Assembly: GCA_963575745.1 (NCBI GenBank)
Contig: CAUYUJ010011292.1
Span: 20,001-84,000 of the forward strand
Source: Prorocentrum cordatum
Lineage: Eukaryota > Sar > Dinophyceae > Prorocentrales > Prorocentraceae
Direction: 5' to 3'
Length of the DNA stretch: 64,000 nucleotides
This document shows positions 1-11,394 of this stretch, one piece after another. The notes below the pieces were generated by a model that had not been told where the DNA came from, did no database searches, and saw nothing but the letters and a program-made list of their open reading frames with translations. The stretch's first letter is position 1. Each line of letters starts with the position of its first letter. A program made the position numbers and the translations under genes.

Positions 1-77
1 AATGATGGTGGTGACGATGCTGCTGCTGCTGCTGATGATGATGATCATGATGATGATGATGATGATGATGATGATGC

Positions 78-112
<35 letters not shown>

Positions 113-178
113 TTCATAGTGATGACGGTGATGATGCTGATGCTGATGCTGCTGCTGCTGATGCTGATGCTGCTGATA

Positions 179-215
<37 letters not shown>

Positions 216-972
216 CGATGATGCTGGCGTTGCTGATGCTGCTGCTGATGCTGATGATGACGATGATGATGATGCTGATGCTGATGATGATGATGATGAT
301 GATAATGACGATGATGATGCTGCTGGTGATGATGACGATGATGACGATGTCGACTATGACGGTGATGATGATCATCATGATGCTGATGAGGCTACTGATG
401 GTTCGAGTTGATGATGGTCATGCTGATGAGGATGATGGTGATGATGATGCTTCTGATGATGCTGTTGTTGATGATGATGACGATTATCATGCTGCGGATG
501 GTGATGGTGGTGCTGCTGCTGATGATGATGATGATTATGAGGATGATCATGACGAAGACTAAGATAACGATGATGTTGATGTGGATGATGGTGATGATGA
601 TGCTGCTGAAGATGATGATGCTGATGATGATGATGATGATGATGTTGATGATTATGATGCTGACGCGGATGATGACCATTATGATGATGATGCTGATGCT
701 GATGCTGCTGCTGCTGCTGATGATGATGAGGATCGTGATGCTGGCGCTGATGATGAAATCAGTGTTAACCTTATCCGCGTGATTTTTTATTCATATAATA
801 TTTCGAATGATGATGATTATGATGATGATGATGATGATGATGATGAGGATGTGGATGAGGATGATGATGAGGATTATGATGATTCTGATGATGATGATGA
901 TGATGTTGCGACTGATGTTGTTGATGATGCTGATGATGATGTTGATGCTGCTGATGATGATGGTGATGATGA
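1..972. repeat. GAT/ATG trinucleotide microsatellite region
   Basis: Nearly continuous GAT repeats with interspersed GCT, GAC and GTT variants. The long open frames here (poly-Met, poly-Asp, poly-Ile) are only readings of the repeat. A short non-repetitive interruption lies at about 762-805. Confidence 0.95.
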
Positions 973-1190
973 CGATGAGGAGGAGGAAGAGGAGGAGGAG
1001 GAGGAAGAGGAGCAGGTTGATGAGAACGAGGATACGAGCGAAAAGGATGAGGAATAGGGGGACGAGGAGAGGAGGATGCGGAGGACGAGGAGGAGTAGGA
1101 GGAGAAGGACAAAGAGGAGGAGGAGTTGCATGAGGAGGAGGCGGATATGGAGAAGGAGGAGGAGGAAGATGAGAAGGATGATTGGGGGGA
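973..1190. repeat. GAG/GGA purine-rich tract
   Basis: Imperfect GAG/GGA trinucleotide repeat that follows the GAT repeat directly. It reads as poly-Glu or poly-Arg on one strand and poly-Ser on the other. No gene signal is visible. Confidence 0.9.
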
Positions 1191-1608
1191 GAGAAGAGGA
1201 AAACTGGGAGCGTCCTCGTGGTGGCAGCTGACAGGAACAGGTGGGTAGGGTAGCAGCGCTTGGGCTCCGAGCGCTCCTTTTCATTATGTTTCTTTATTCG
1301 TGTATGCTCTTACGCTGCCGCTCAGCCAGCCGATAGGGGCTCTTCCGGCGCGGCGCATGCTTCGTCTTGGCCGCGATCATCAGACATTTGCACGCCCGAG
1401 AGAAAGCCAACTCGTGCCCCCGCCGCAGCGCAGCGCAATGGCCTCTGGAAGTTCTGCTCCCGCCCATGCGCGGCCCCCGCTTGTCCCTTGGCCGCATCGA
1501 CGGAAGCGGCACCGCGCGCGAGCGATTTCCGTCCGCTGGGCGGGAGCGCGCTCCGGTCCCGAAGCCAAATCGAGCCACACGTAAGTTCTTCCTTTAGATG
1601 AGGGGGGG
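1191..1608. other. no supported gene
   Basis: Non-repetitive G+C-rich sequence. Several overlapping open frames exist on both strands, but none shows a recognisable domain or convincing coding character. Confidence 0.5.
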
Positions 1609-1735
1609 CGAGGATCGGAGGATAGGAGGAGGAGGAGGAGGAGGAGGAGGAGGAGGAGGAGGAGGAGGAGGAGAAGGAGGAGTAGGAGGAGAGGAGGAGG
1701 AGGAGGAGGAGGAGGAGGAGGAGGAGGAGGTTAGG
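1609..1735. repeat. GGA trinucleotide repeat
   Basis: Two runs of GGA/GAG repeats separated by a short variant stretch. Low complexity. Confidence 0.95.
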
Positions 1736-1929
1736 GGGGGAAGGTTGAGCGCGGGCTGGGCCCGCCGACTCGCTCGACCTGGCTGGCTTGACCGATCCCC
1801 TGCTCCTGCCTCCGACCTCTGCCGCTCCTTCCCTCAGGGGGGAAGCAGAGGCACAGGCACAGATCAACGTCGCTCCCCAGGAAAGCAGGAGAAACAGGTG
1901 GAAGTGGCGGGGAGACAGCAATCCGGAAC

Positions 1930-2140
1930 ACATCTGGTGTGCCCCCTGGGCCTTTCTTGTTCTTGCCTTGTGATGGGCATGTGGCGCACAGGGCTGGGAA
2001 CGCCGAAATGGTTCACAAATGGTTCCCCAGATGGTTCCCCAAATGGTCGCCCGAAAAAAAATGGTCGCCCAAATGGTCGCCCAAATGGTCGCCCAAAACA
2101 AACGAAAAAAAAATAGTATCTCGAATGGTCGCCAAAATGC
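1930..2140 (+). repeat. dispersed repeat, copy 1 (AAATGGTCGCCC units)
   Basis: Successive 11-12-bp units of the forms AAATGGTTCCCC and AAATGGTCGCCC, with an A-run in the middle. The same order of unit variants, plus about 50 bp of upstream sequence containing GGGCAT..GCGCACAGG, recurs on the opposite strand at about 28,318-28,540. This is therefore a mobile or duplicated unit, not an isolated microsatellite. Confidence 0.8.
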
Positions 2141-2159
2141 TTGTTTCGGTTGATGTGTA

Positions 2160-3104
2160 AACGGCCCCGCTACCCAAGAGCCGTTAGGCTATAGTGCAAA
2201 GGCGCGCGATCCCGAACATCGGGACCGACTTTGTTCGAGGCTAATAGGGCGAGAAGGAGGAGGAAGGAGAGGGGGCTGATGTGGAGGCAGAGCGATCAAG
2301 GATTGTCGCGGCATGGCGGGAGACACGGCGCAGTCGGCGTTTCCGCACTGTCCTCCTTGTCATTATCTTCCTCCTCCTCCCTGTCCTCCTCCTCTTCCGT
2401 ATCGCCCATCTATTAACGCTCCTTTCCCTCTCGCGTGCCCCCCCCCACCGTGCCCAGTCCCTCGTTCTCGCGCTGCCGTGTTAATATTCAGCCCTTCCGC
2501 CCCATATTTTGTTGGCCCTCAGCGTTGTCTACTCTCCTCACCCCTCCAGTCGTTTCCTTGTATCCCCTCCCGTACCTTGGCTCTTAGTTCCCCCCGTCCG
2601 CCCATCATTCATCCACCCTCGCTATCGTTTTCTTCCCCTCGATTTAGCCAGAGGCGTGGACAGGCCACTGCCCAAAACCATGCCAGGGAAGGGTTTGGCG
2701 ACCCCCTTCTGTGTACGCATGGGGACTCGAATGAACGAACCTGGCAATTAGACAAGTTAGGCCATGCAGCGAGCAACGTAAAACCACGAAGCGGGACACA
2801 GGAGAGGAGGAAGAGGATGAGGAGGACAGGGGCAGGGATGGCGATATGACAGTGGCGGTGGCTTGTATGATGCCACCTACGTGGCCTCTACTACGGAACA
2901 GGCGCGTACGTGCCACCAAAAAATCTCGAACCCGCAGCATTCGCTACAAACATTGTTTGATTATGTTTCGCAGTGTTGGGGGGTGCTCGTCGGGTTCACC
3001 TCTATCTTCCCTGGGGGGGGGGCTGCGGGTTGCGGCTGTGCCGCGCGATCTTCATCGCGCGAAGACCGACCTCATCGCGCTGGCTCTCTCGGGCAGAGGG
3101 CGCC
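2160..3104. other. no supported gene
   Basis: Mixed sequence with C/T-rich stretches near 2,340-2,480. Open frames overlap on both strands without recognisable domains. This may be the 3' flank of the minus-strand gene that ends at 3,215. Confidence 0.4.
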
Positions 3105-3193
3105 TGCAGGAGGAGGAGGAGGAGGCGGAGGAGGAGGCGGAGGAGGAGGAGGAGGACAGGAGAGATCGGAGAGGAAGAGGAGGAGGAGGCGCG
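3105..3193. repeat. GGA/GGC repeat
   Basis: Short purine-rich trinucleotide repeat lying immediately 3' of the stop codon of the minus-strand gene. Confidence 0.85.
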
Positions 3194-3214
3194 TGACAGC
3201 CAGCGCCAGGGCGT

Positions 3215-6200
3215 TCACTTCTTCAGGCCAGCCTTGTCCTGGGCTTCAGCCAGGAGCGTCTTCGGCACGTGCGCCACGAGCTGCTCGGGGAGGCCTGCGA
3301 ACAACGTCTTAAGGCCCCGCTTGAGCTTCAGCGGCGCCGATGCATTGTCCCGCAGCATCACGAGGGCCATTCCTTCGAAGTAGGTGATCTTCATGCGGTC
3401 GAGCGCGCCCTCAATCTCAAGCATCGCGCTGGCGCGCGCGAGGTCGGTGTCGCCGTGGAGCTGGATGGCGGCCTTCGCCGCCGAAACCTTGGAGCCCACC
3501 AGGTCAATCTCGCTCTTCAGGCTGCTCGGGCGGCAGTTGACGAACAGCGACGCAGATGCCCTCTGGAGGTAGCCCTCGAGGCCGCATTCCGTCTCGAGGC
3601 CATCGTGCCATAAACCATCGTCGCAGCCGAAGATCATGCTGCGCGCCACTTTGCCGACGGCCTTGGCTGCCGAGTCAAGGGCAGAGCTGCAATGCAAGTC
3701 GCCCGCCTCCGCTGCAAACGTGGAGAGCTCTTCCACCCAGCGGTCGAAGAATTCGAGGCCAATCGTGTCCTTTGCCTTTTTGGGGGGGGCTTCAGTTGGC
3801 CGCAAACCCTTACCCAACCAGGCAACGCTGAAGACATCCCTGAGAAGGGCCCCACTCCTCGACCCCCGACTGCATCCCATAACTTGCTCGCCCTTCTCCT
3901 CAACATCACTCTCCCCTCGCTCGTCCTTTGTCCTACCTGTCCTCCTTACCTATCACCACTCTCCCTCCTCATTCAACCCACCTCTGAACTGCGTGCCCCT
4001 CTTCTCCCCACCCACCTATTCCAAGACAGTCAGAGTCTACAGCGTTGATCTGGTTGGGCCAGGGCTCACCCGACCTGGAGCCCCCCCCCTGACCTGACTC
4101 ATGGCAGCCCTCCCCATCACGAAGCGCTTCAGGCCCTCGGAGGCGTTGTCGTTGGCCGCGCGGCTCGGCATGTCGTTGCCTGAGGCCATGTAGTTGTAGA
4201 TGCTCGCGAGCTCCCAATGCAAATTGGCCAAGGCCTCCACAGCCATCTTGTTCTTCTTCCCTTCCGTGGAGAGGTCCGTGATGATCCCGATCAGGCCAGA
4301 GCAGACCTGGCACTGAGTCATCATGAAGTTGCAGGTGGCTTCTATCAGATGGGTGTCCTCGCCCTTGCCAAGGTGGGCGAGCGCCTGTGTCACATATCCA
4401 TAGATCGCGTCCTCGAGCTCAGAGTTCTTTTCACGCACGCCGAAGTCCTTGTAGGTGGTAGTCATCCCCATGATGCTGCGCGCTGCCGCCAGACGGTTCT
4501 CCCGCGTGGCTGCGTGTTGGTAAGACGTCAGGGCCTCCACGAACGACTTCACGTGGCCAGAGACAGTCTGCTTCTGTCCCAATGCGATCACGTACGACTT
4601 GAGCTGGTGGGCGCACGGGAACTCCAACTTCACAGTCTCGCACGTGTCGATCAGCTCCTTGAGGCCGGTGGCGTCCGCCTCGTCAAAGACCTGCTCCTCG
4701 ATCTTGTCCGCAACCTTCTTCAGAACGTCCAAGGTGCACGCCTCGAGGCTGTGAGACACATGCTGCATCTGGGCAGCCCGCACCTTGCCCTCCGCGCCCA
4801 GCTTCACCTGCCACCCAAGCTTCAGGATCCCGAACATCTCCTGAAAGTTGCCGACACCATTGATCACAGAAAGCTTCTTCTCGACGTCTAGCAAGCGAGG
4901 CATGATGTCTTCATAGTGGGGACGGCACCGAATGTATTCAGCGAGCATGCCTTTATAGTGGCTGCTCTGCTTCAAGGTTGCTATGATGTTGATGTCACCT
5001 GCACCCATGTTCGCAGAGACCGACTGGACCCGATCGAAGTCACGATTGGTGGCCAATATCCTCCTCTGCTCAGCAACGTCGGGCTGGATGATCATGGCGA
5101 TGCCGCGGAGCATCGAGCACATCTCGTCCGCGGCGTCCTCGTACGGCTCGAAGTTGAGGTTCTCGTCATCGGAGGCAACCGTGACCAGGCCGATGACGGT
5201 CTTGATCACGCGCATCACAGCGTCGAACCCTTTGGCACCGTCCTTGATGAGCGGGATGACAACCTTCCTCAACAAATTGTCGTACATCGTGGTCATCAAG
5301 TCCTTCGGGGAGCCTTCGATGTGGCGGAGACGGGGTTTCAATGGATCAAACGTGTTCTCACAATCGGAGCTCTGGGGCCAAGCCTGGACGATGTCGATGA
5401 GCTCGGCGACCTTCTCCTCAAGACCATCCGTGCTCTGCGACCAGTCCTGGAGCGCCCTAGCAGTGCAATCGTTCTTGGCTTTGGTGGGGAAGTCGACGCC
5501 CTTGTCCTTGAGGCTCTGCAAGATCTCACAGAGCTCGGACCTCGGCAGGCTGAACCATCCGTTCTCCGACACGAGTGCCTCGGCCTTGGCATTGAGCTCG
5601 ACGTGCTCCCTCATGGAGGCCCCTTCAGAGCGGCCCATTGACTCCGCCTCGGCCGCGTAGCCCTTCAGCGTGCTCCGCTGTCTGCCAAGGGCCGCTCCCA
5701 TGAGAGCCTGCGAATGGCTCACCTTGGCGATCTGGAGCTGCCACTTTGCCTTGACGGGGTCTGTCTGCGCGAGCTCGGCGACCTCAGCAGCAAGACCGTC
5801 CGCGTCGCCCACGCTAGTCGCTGCGCCGAGGCCAGCACAAGCCAAACGACCACGCCGTGCTGCAGGGCTGGGAGAGGGGCCATCGGACTTGGCACCCACG
5901 CTCGGCCTCACCGAAGAAGCAGGGGAGGCCGCAAGCGAAGCCGAAGGCAGTGCTGCGGCAGGATCTCCGCTCGGATCATCGTCATCCGCAGGCGCGCCCT
6001 CAAGACCTTCATCGCCTAGAGCGCCGCCCACCTGAAGGCGATATCCAAACTGCACCAACGCCGCCCTACGTGCCCCCACCACCATTAGCTTACAGAAACT
6101 CTCGGGGTGCACAGGGATGAGGCCACGGTTGGAAGGCATTGGTACGACTTGGATCCCTCCTCCCAGCCACCCCATCATCATCATCATCGACGGGAATGCC

Positions 6201-7043
6201 CTTCCTCTTGTCGGCATCCCTCTTCTTGACGGCCCGCTCGACGAGGACCTTCATCGAGATGATCGGGGCACCGCTCGGCGCCCATTCGGACCTCAAGGAA
6301 CCTACCGAGTGCTCGTAGACCTTCGCGGGCTGGTCGGCGTGGATGGTGGCGGAGGCCGAGGACTTCGTCTCCTGCTTCTGGACGGCCTTCGAACACGAGA
6401 GGACGAATACACGGGGGGCGCCTTCTGTCTCGTCCGTCAGCACGCCCAAGACTTCCTCACCTTTCTCGTTCCATAGCTTCTGGCACTTGTGGCTGAGCTG
6501 CTCAGGCATGTAACCCAGCTTCTCCCAGATGTCGCTTCTCGTCCAAAAGCCCACCCGCCTCTCGCAGGTCGCACGCTGCGAGGTGACAACATCGACGTCG
6601 GTGCTGCACTTGGGGGGCTCGATCTGATTATTCATCCTCTCCTGGTGCGCCGTCTCGAAGCACGACCTGAAGGCGTGGTCGCTCTCGGTCATCTGGCACA
6701 CGGTCTCGTCATTCAAGTACATGTAGCCAAGGGTGTAGGTCTGGAAGTGGTCAACGCACAAGATAACCGCACTCCTCTTGTCGGAAGCGTTGAGGCGCTT
6801 GTTGCAACCGTGGATACCACAGACGGTGCGCGCCTGGCGGGCAGCCTTCGCCTGGCGAATCGCCACGTCCTGCAGCCTCTGCTGAGCACCTCGCTTATGC
6901 GTTCGACTGCTGCCGACTGGAGCCGCCAATGTCAGAGCGCTGACACCGCTGGCGACGCTCATGCCGCTGGAAACTGGCGCATCGCCGCCCTCTGGCAGAC
7001 CCATCGCCTTCGTAAGAACCCTGCGGGCCCTTTTCTCAGCCAT
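3215..7043 (-). CDS. three-exon protein of unknown function, about 1,123 aa
   Basis: Exons on the minus strand are 7043-6171, 6031-4094 and 3775-3215. Both junctions are phase 0 and the frame stays open throughout: 291 + 646 + 186 residues. The first exon carries a possible zinc site, C-x4-C at residues 75-80 followed by C-x2-H at 96-99, after a basic N-terminus. It ends in an Asp run. The second exon begins with an Asp/Pro/Ala-rich linker and continues as a long, mostly helical region without signal peptide or membrane span. The third exon is also helix-rich and ends in GLKK. The Met at 7,043 (MAEKRARR) is preferred; an in-frame Met lies at 7,121. Both introns are bounded by inverted repeats (separate entries). 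Composition is even and codons end mostly in G or C, unlike the surrounding repeats. I do not recognise the family, so no function is assigned. Confidence 0.75.
3776..4093 (-). other. intron 2 of the 3.2-7.0 kb gene, bounded by inverted repeats
   Basis: On the minus strand the intron starts CAG|GTCAGG and ends AAAAAG|GCA, phase 0 on both sides. The first and last 55 or so bases pair with each other. The arms share a run of eight or more G (C on the other strand) next to GCTYCAG, then CCCAACCAG, then CAACGCTG. The best block on the plus strand is 3,808-3,831 against 4,040-4,064, about 22 of 25 matching by eye. AGG occurs at both element edges and could be a short target duplication, but it also fits the splice consensus. 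Confidence 0.8.
6032..6170 (-). other. intron 1 of the 3.2-7.0 kb gene, bounded by inverted repeats
   Basis: Predicted donor GGG|GTGGCTGG and acceptor CTTCAG|GTGGGC, both phase 0, 139 bp. Near the 5' end ATCCAAGTCGTACCAATGCC pairs with the 3' arm, which reads ATCCAAACTGCACCAACGCC on the complementary strand. GGTGG occurs at both edges and may be a target duplication. The exact donor is less certain than the acceptor because another phase-0 GT lies 18 bases upstream, inside the Asp codons. Confidence 0.65.
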
Positions 7044-7454
7044 CGGAGAAAGTCCTGTTGATGCAGTCTCGGGGGCGACGCCGGAATCCTGGTGCGTCGA
7101 GTGGTGGCGTAGCGCCCTCAATCGCAGGGCGCCTCGATGTCGAGCCCAAACGGCTGCGGTGGAGGAAACGGGGGATGAGGCAGGATAGGCCCATGGAGGG
7201 GGAGGAGGAGGTCGCGTTAAAGTTAATGACCCAGGCCCTAGGAGGCCCCTGTGAGGGCGGTTCTGAAAGCCAGCAGGCGTCTAGCCGCTTGCTGGCTGGG
7301 AGCCCCAGTAGGCCGCGCCCCCTCTCCAACTCTTGCGCGCGTGACGGGGGGGGGGCGAGTCAGGGAGGGGGAGATAACGGGATTCTGACCCAAAACAGTG
7401 TTCACCCATCCGTTGCGTACCGAAAGCCAAGAAGATCGTTATGCATCTACTTCT

Positions 7455-7655
7455 TGGTGTCGTGTGTCCAACCAGCATGTGGTGTTGGGCCCTCTTGTTG
7501 AAGAGACGGCGCACCGCGTTCCTCTCCTCTCCTCCTCTCCTCCGCTTCCTCCACCTCCTCCATCCGCCGCCTCCTCTCCGTCCTTGCCGTTGCTCTCCGC
7601 GTGGATCGGCTCGGTAAACCCAGCACGGCGCTCGTGGCTCTATAGGGGGATTGAC
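7455..7655 (+). repeat. 5' flank of module A
   Basis: This stretch runs into the tandem array and matches the flank of module B at about 17,475-17,660. Shared landmarks are GTGTCCA.CCA, GTGGTGTTGGGCC and a C/T-rich block. It marks the left edge of the duplicated module. Confidence 0.7.
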
Positions 7656-8780
7656 CGAATGCCCGAGTGGCAGGGTTCGCATTGCGGCCTCGGGCCATGT
7701 AGGCACACACCTCACAAAGATCGTGGCCCCATGGGGTCTCCACCGAAGGCCTCAGCGGCAAGGTTCGCATGGCGGCCTCGGGCCACGTCGGCACACCCCT
7801 CACGAGGATCGTGGCCCCATGGGAACTCCACTCAAAGCCCCACATGGCAGGGTTCGCATGGCGGCCTCGGGCAATTTCGGCACACACCTCACGAGGGTCG
7901 TGGTCCCATGGGAACTCCACCGAAGGCGCCGCGTGGCAGAGTTCGCATGGCGTCCTCGGGCCATTTCGGCACATCCCTCACGAGGGTCGTGGCCCCATGT
8001 GAGTTCCACCGAAGGCGCCAGCGGCAGGGTTCGCATGGCGGCCTCGGGCCATGTCGGCACACACATCACAAGGACCAGTGGCATCAACCGAAGGCCCCAG
8101 TGGCAGGGTTCGCATGGCGGCCTCGGACCATTTCGGCACAGCATTCACAACGATCGTGGCTACATGGGAACCCCACCGAAGGTTCCAGTGGCAGGGTTCG
8201 CATGGCGGCCTCGGGCCAGGTCGGCACACCCCTCACAAGGATCGTGGCCCCATGGGAACTCCACCGAAGGCTCCAGCAGCACGGTTCGCATGGCGGCCTC
8301 GGGCCATGTCGGCACACCCTTCACGAGGATGGTGGCCCCATTGGAATTCCACCGAAGGCCTGAGTGGCAAGGTTCGCATGGCACCTCCAGGCCGTTTCGG
8401 CACACCCCTCACGAGGATCGTGGCCCCATGGGAACTCCACCGAATGCCTCAGTGGCAGGGTTCGCATGGCGACCCAGCCCGATTTCGGCACACACACCTC
8501 ACGAGGATCGTGGTCCCATGGGAACTCCACCGAAGGCACCAATGGCAGGGTCCGCATGGCGTCCTCGGGCCATGTCGGCACACCCTTCACGAGGCTGGTG
8601 GCCCCATAGGGAGCTCCACTGATGGCCTGAGTGGCATGGTTCGCATGGCAGCCCCGCTCCATTTCGGCACACCTCTCACGAGGACCGTGGCCTCATAGGG
8701 GTCTCCACCGTAGACGGTATTCACAGTTGCTGTATTCACTACTGCAAACGGTTGGGGTTCCTCGCCCAGCTAGCTCATTT
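7656..8780 (+). repeat. tandem array A, 12 units of about 88 bp
   Basis: Each unit contains GGCAGGGTTCGCATGGCGGC, then CTCGGGCCATGTCGGCACAC, then GTGGCCCCATGGGAACTCCA. The anchor CGCATGG recurs at about 7678, 7766, 7855, 7944, 8032, 8111, 8199, 8287, 8375, 8463, 8553 and 8642. Spacing is 88-90 bp except for one unit of 79. Since 88 is not a multiple of three, the reading frame rotates from unit to unit. The long open frames across the array, on both strands, are therefore artefacts. About 60 bp of shared sequence follows the last unit. Confidence 0.9.
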
Positions 8781-10330
8781 GGGGCATCTACAAAACTCAA
8801 TCACTTTCGTGGGCCGTCACCCTCAATCCCACGGCGAATAGAACACCTATTGGGACGCTGGAAACGAATGAAATAGCAAGCGGCCTGGAGGAGGACACTG
8901 GCCCCATCTGCATGCTCGACCACTGGTAATACCACAGTTACGACCAGACATGCCGTTGCTGCGACCTTATGCCAGCACAACATTGGGTTCAACCTTGCAG
9001 TGGCCCAGAATGTAACATCATCGTTGCAACCACAACCGCAACAGACCTTGCAACGCATCTTAGGATGGCTGGCGCTGCTACCGCCAATATGACCATAACC
9101 GCGGGCATTGTATTACTTATTCGACGCATACCGCTCCAATATGCATAGCATAGTCTGCATAGCATAGTACTATGTCTGCAGCCGAGCATGCTGTCATGCC
9201 TACTACGGCACCTATTCATTACATTATTACCAGTGCGACTGCGTCTACGCCAGCTGCTACCAATCTATCAGGCAACTACTGCGACGGTGGCACGGCGCCT
9301 CCAACTTCCAATCGACTTGATGACATCCCTGCCTGTGATCTGCGATAGGGGGCGGGGCCCGAACCAGAAACACCTTGGACTTCAAAGCCCCAGGGGCCAC
9401 CCAACACAAGGCCAAACATCTGCATCCGATGAATCGGCCCCCGACCCCCAAACACATGTGATTAGCAGCGGTTGGCGCGGACAGGGGCCCTCCCCTCCCC
9501 CAGTCGATCCCCCCCCATCCCCCGAGCCTCTCTCGCAAAAGCGTGGGAGCGTTGGGCGCGCCTGAACTGTCGAGCTCCGGGTGCTCTCAGATCGGGGGTC
9601 GGCGTTCACGAGCGGCGGCGGCAAGGCAGGCGGGGGGAGAGGCTGCAAGCACCGACTGCAGAGAGAGGCGGGCTTGGCAATCGACGCTGACGGCGGCGCC
9701 AACAAACAGACACGAAAACAAATGCGAGGCTGAACCGCACAGCTTGCTCTGCTGACGTGAGTCGGGCAAGAGAGAGTCCAGAGACAGGAGAAACACTGGG
9801 TAAGGCATTGCTTGAGAGGAGAGAGGAGGTGCGGAAGATATTGGGCGCGAGGAGAGGAGGTGAGGAAGGTGGGTGATGACAGGGCAGATGACGTTAGCAA
9901 GCGAAAGAAAGCGATAGTGAGCACAACGCTGGAGAGTGATATGTGGACACCCTTCGATGTCACTCTTCATCGGCCGAACCCCTCGGACACACCAGAAATG
10001 TTAGCAAGCGTACAAGGTTGAGAACCGCTCGCTGAATATATCGTCGGCCTGATGGCAGACCCAGCGAACTCAACAGCAAGCACCCGCGAGAAACTTTAAA
10101 CAACCCAGACATCCCCTGAAGGGCCCTCGAATTGAAACGTGAACATGGTCGCCGTCTCTATCGTCATCGCGCCTATCGCCATCATCATAGGTATGATCAT
10201 CTGTCGTGGTCGCCATCATCACACCATTCATCACGCTTTCCTATGGCTCCGACTTGCCATATTGGCCTAAGTGCCTGGCTCAAAAATGAGGCGGTCTGAC
10301 GCCCTACCCCTGAAAGAAATCCTGAATAAT
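8781..10330. other. no supported gene
   Basis: More balanced base composition than its surroundings. A short direct repeat GCATAGCATAGT occurs twice near 9,142-9,165. Small open frames on both strands lack recognisable features. This block separates the array from the next repeat in module A and has no counterpart in module B. Confidence 0.4.
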
Positions 10331-10355
10331 TCAACTGGTGCTCACCAGCTGGTGG

Positions 10356-11291
10356 TTAAGCATCTCCATCGGGCACAGCTGCGATGAGTCTTGGCAGCTG
10401 CCCGAAGAAACAACGGACCCTAGGTTCTGACTGGCTGGTGGCTTTGTCACCGACCACGCCGCTACCACTGTTCTCACCGCTGAAGGGCGGATCTCTGAGC
10501 TTCCAGTTGCGACGCTTGGGCGGTGGCTCTCCCTGGGCAGCCGCTGGCGATTTCTTGGATGGCGTGTTGGCAAACGCCTCCAAGCTCTGAGCCTTGGACG
10601 GGGTGCTCTGGCGCTCAGCAAGCCCATTAGGAGGAACAGCGACCTTGCCGTGAAACTCACTAACACTAAGGCGAGGTCGGACAGAAACCATAGGAGGACT
10701 TTCATCTAAATCTACATCTATTATGGGAACGGGTCCACCGTTTCCGCTCGAGCGTGAAGGCGCTGGCGTACCACTGCGCCAGCCCTCGCTGGCGTCGGCC
10801 GCAGCTCCCGCGGTGGACTGCTCGCAAAGACGCGCAACTGGTGACAGCGGCGGCTCCTCACGGCGCTGGGGCGCCGCGCCCGGTTGGTTGACAGCAGCCA
10901 GCTCCGTCGGGCACTTGCCCACTGCCTCGAAGATGGGCGCGTCTTGCTCGACCACAGCGGGCGGAGTAGGCGGAGGAGGTATGCGGCCAGCAATGAATGC
11001 ATCGACTCTGGCGCACGAGTCAATCTGGCAGCAGTAATCTGAATGGGAGTACTCGAAAGGCTCCTCCGCTGCCACATCATCACCACGCGGGGCAATCGGG
11101 CCTTGGTGCTCGCGCGCTGCCTCGCCAGTTGCCTCCTGCGCCACTCCTTGTTGATTGTCCACGGGATCAGGTTTTGCTCCGATGACAAGTACTGTTGTCG
11201 GCAGTTCGAACTCAATTTTCTGCTCAAACGAAGAAGGCAAATGAGGACATGACACCACCAGGTTCAAACTGCCTGCCAAGATACACTCCAT
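10356..11291 (-). CDS. hypothetical protein, 311 aa, probably disordered
   Basis: One uninterrupted minus-strand frame from ATG at 11,291 to the stop at 10,356, with coding-like composition. The N-terminal 40 residues are mixed hydrophobic (LVVSCPHLP...). A low-complexity middle follows, rich in Pro, Ala, Glu and Ser, with a short DVDLDE acidic stretch near residue 194. A basic PPPKRRNWK stretch near residue 264 could act as a nuclear localisation signal. No signal peptide, membrane span or known fold is visible, and I do not recognise it. It lies between the two repeat parts of module A. It could be a single exon of a longer gene, because the start context and upstream exons cannot be judged. 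Confidence 0.45.
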   Translation of the reverse strand: MECILAGSLNLVVSCPHLPSSFEQKIEFELPTTVLVIGAKPDPVDNQQGVAQEATGEAAREHQGPIAPRGDDVAAEEPFEYSHSDYCCQIDSCARVDAFIAGRIPPPPTPPAVVEQDAPIFEAVGKCPTELAAVNQPGAAPQRREEPPLSPVARLCEQSTAGAAADASEGWRSGTPAPSRSSGNGGPVPIIDVDLDESPPMVSVRPRLSVSEFHGKVAVPPNGLAERQSTPSKAQSLEAFANTPSKKSPAAAQGEPPPKRRNWKLRDPPFSGENSGSGVVGDKATSQSEPRVRCFFGQLPRLIAAVPDGDA

Positions 11292-11394
11292 TGAGTCAAA
11301 GGGGAATCACTGATCTCTGGGCAGCGCGGCGCAAGGCTTTGCCGAGCGCGTGAGCCAGACGCCTATGGGGGGATAGAGGGGGGCGACGAGAAGT

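Noticed and set aside
7398-8698. Plus-strand open frames of 215-323 codons and several minus-strand frames
   Set aside because: They are readings of the 88-bp array. The unit length is not a multiple of three and all frames are open, so no protein constraint is visible.
7656-8780. CRISPR-like regular repeat array
   Set aside because: Units repeat along their whole length with no unique spacers, and the context is eukaryotic.
10250-10270. Second spliced-leader-like word (GCCATATTGGCCTAAG)
   Set aside because: It has three mismatches in the core region and lies downstream of, and antisense to, the nearest gene, so it is likely chance.
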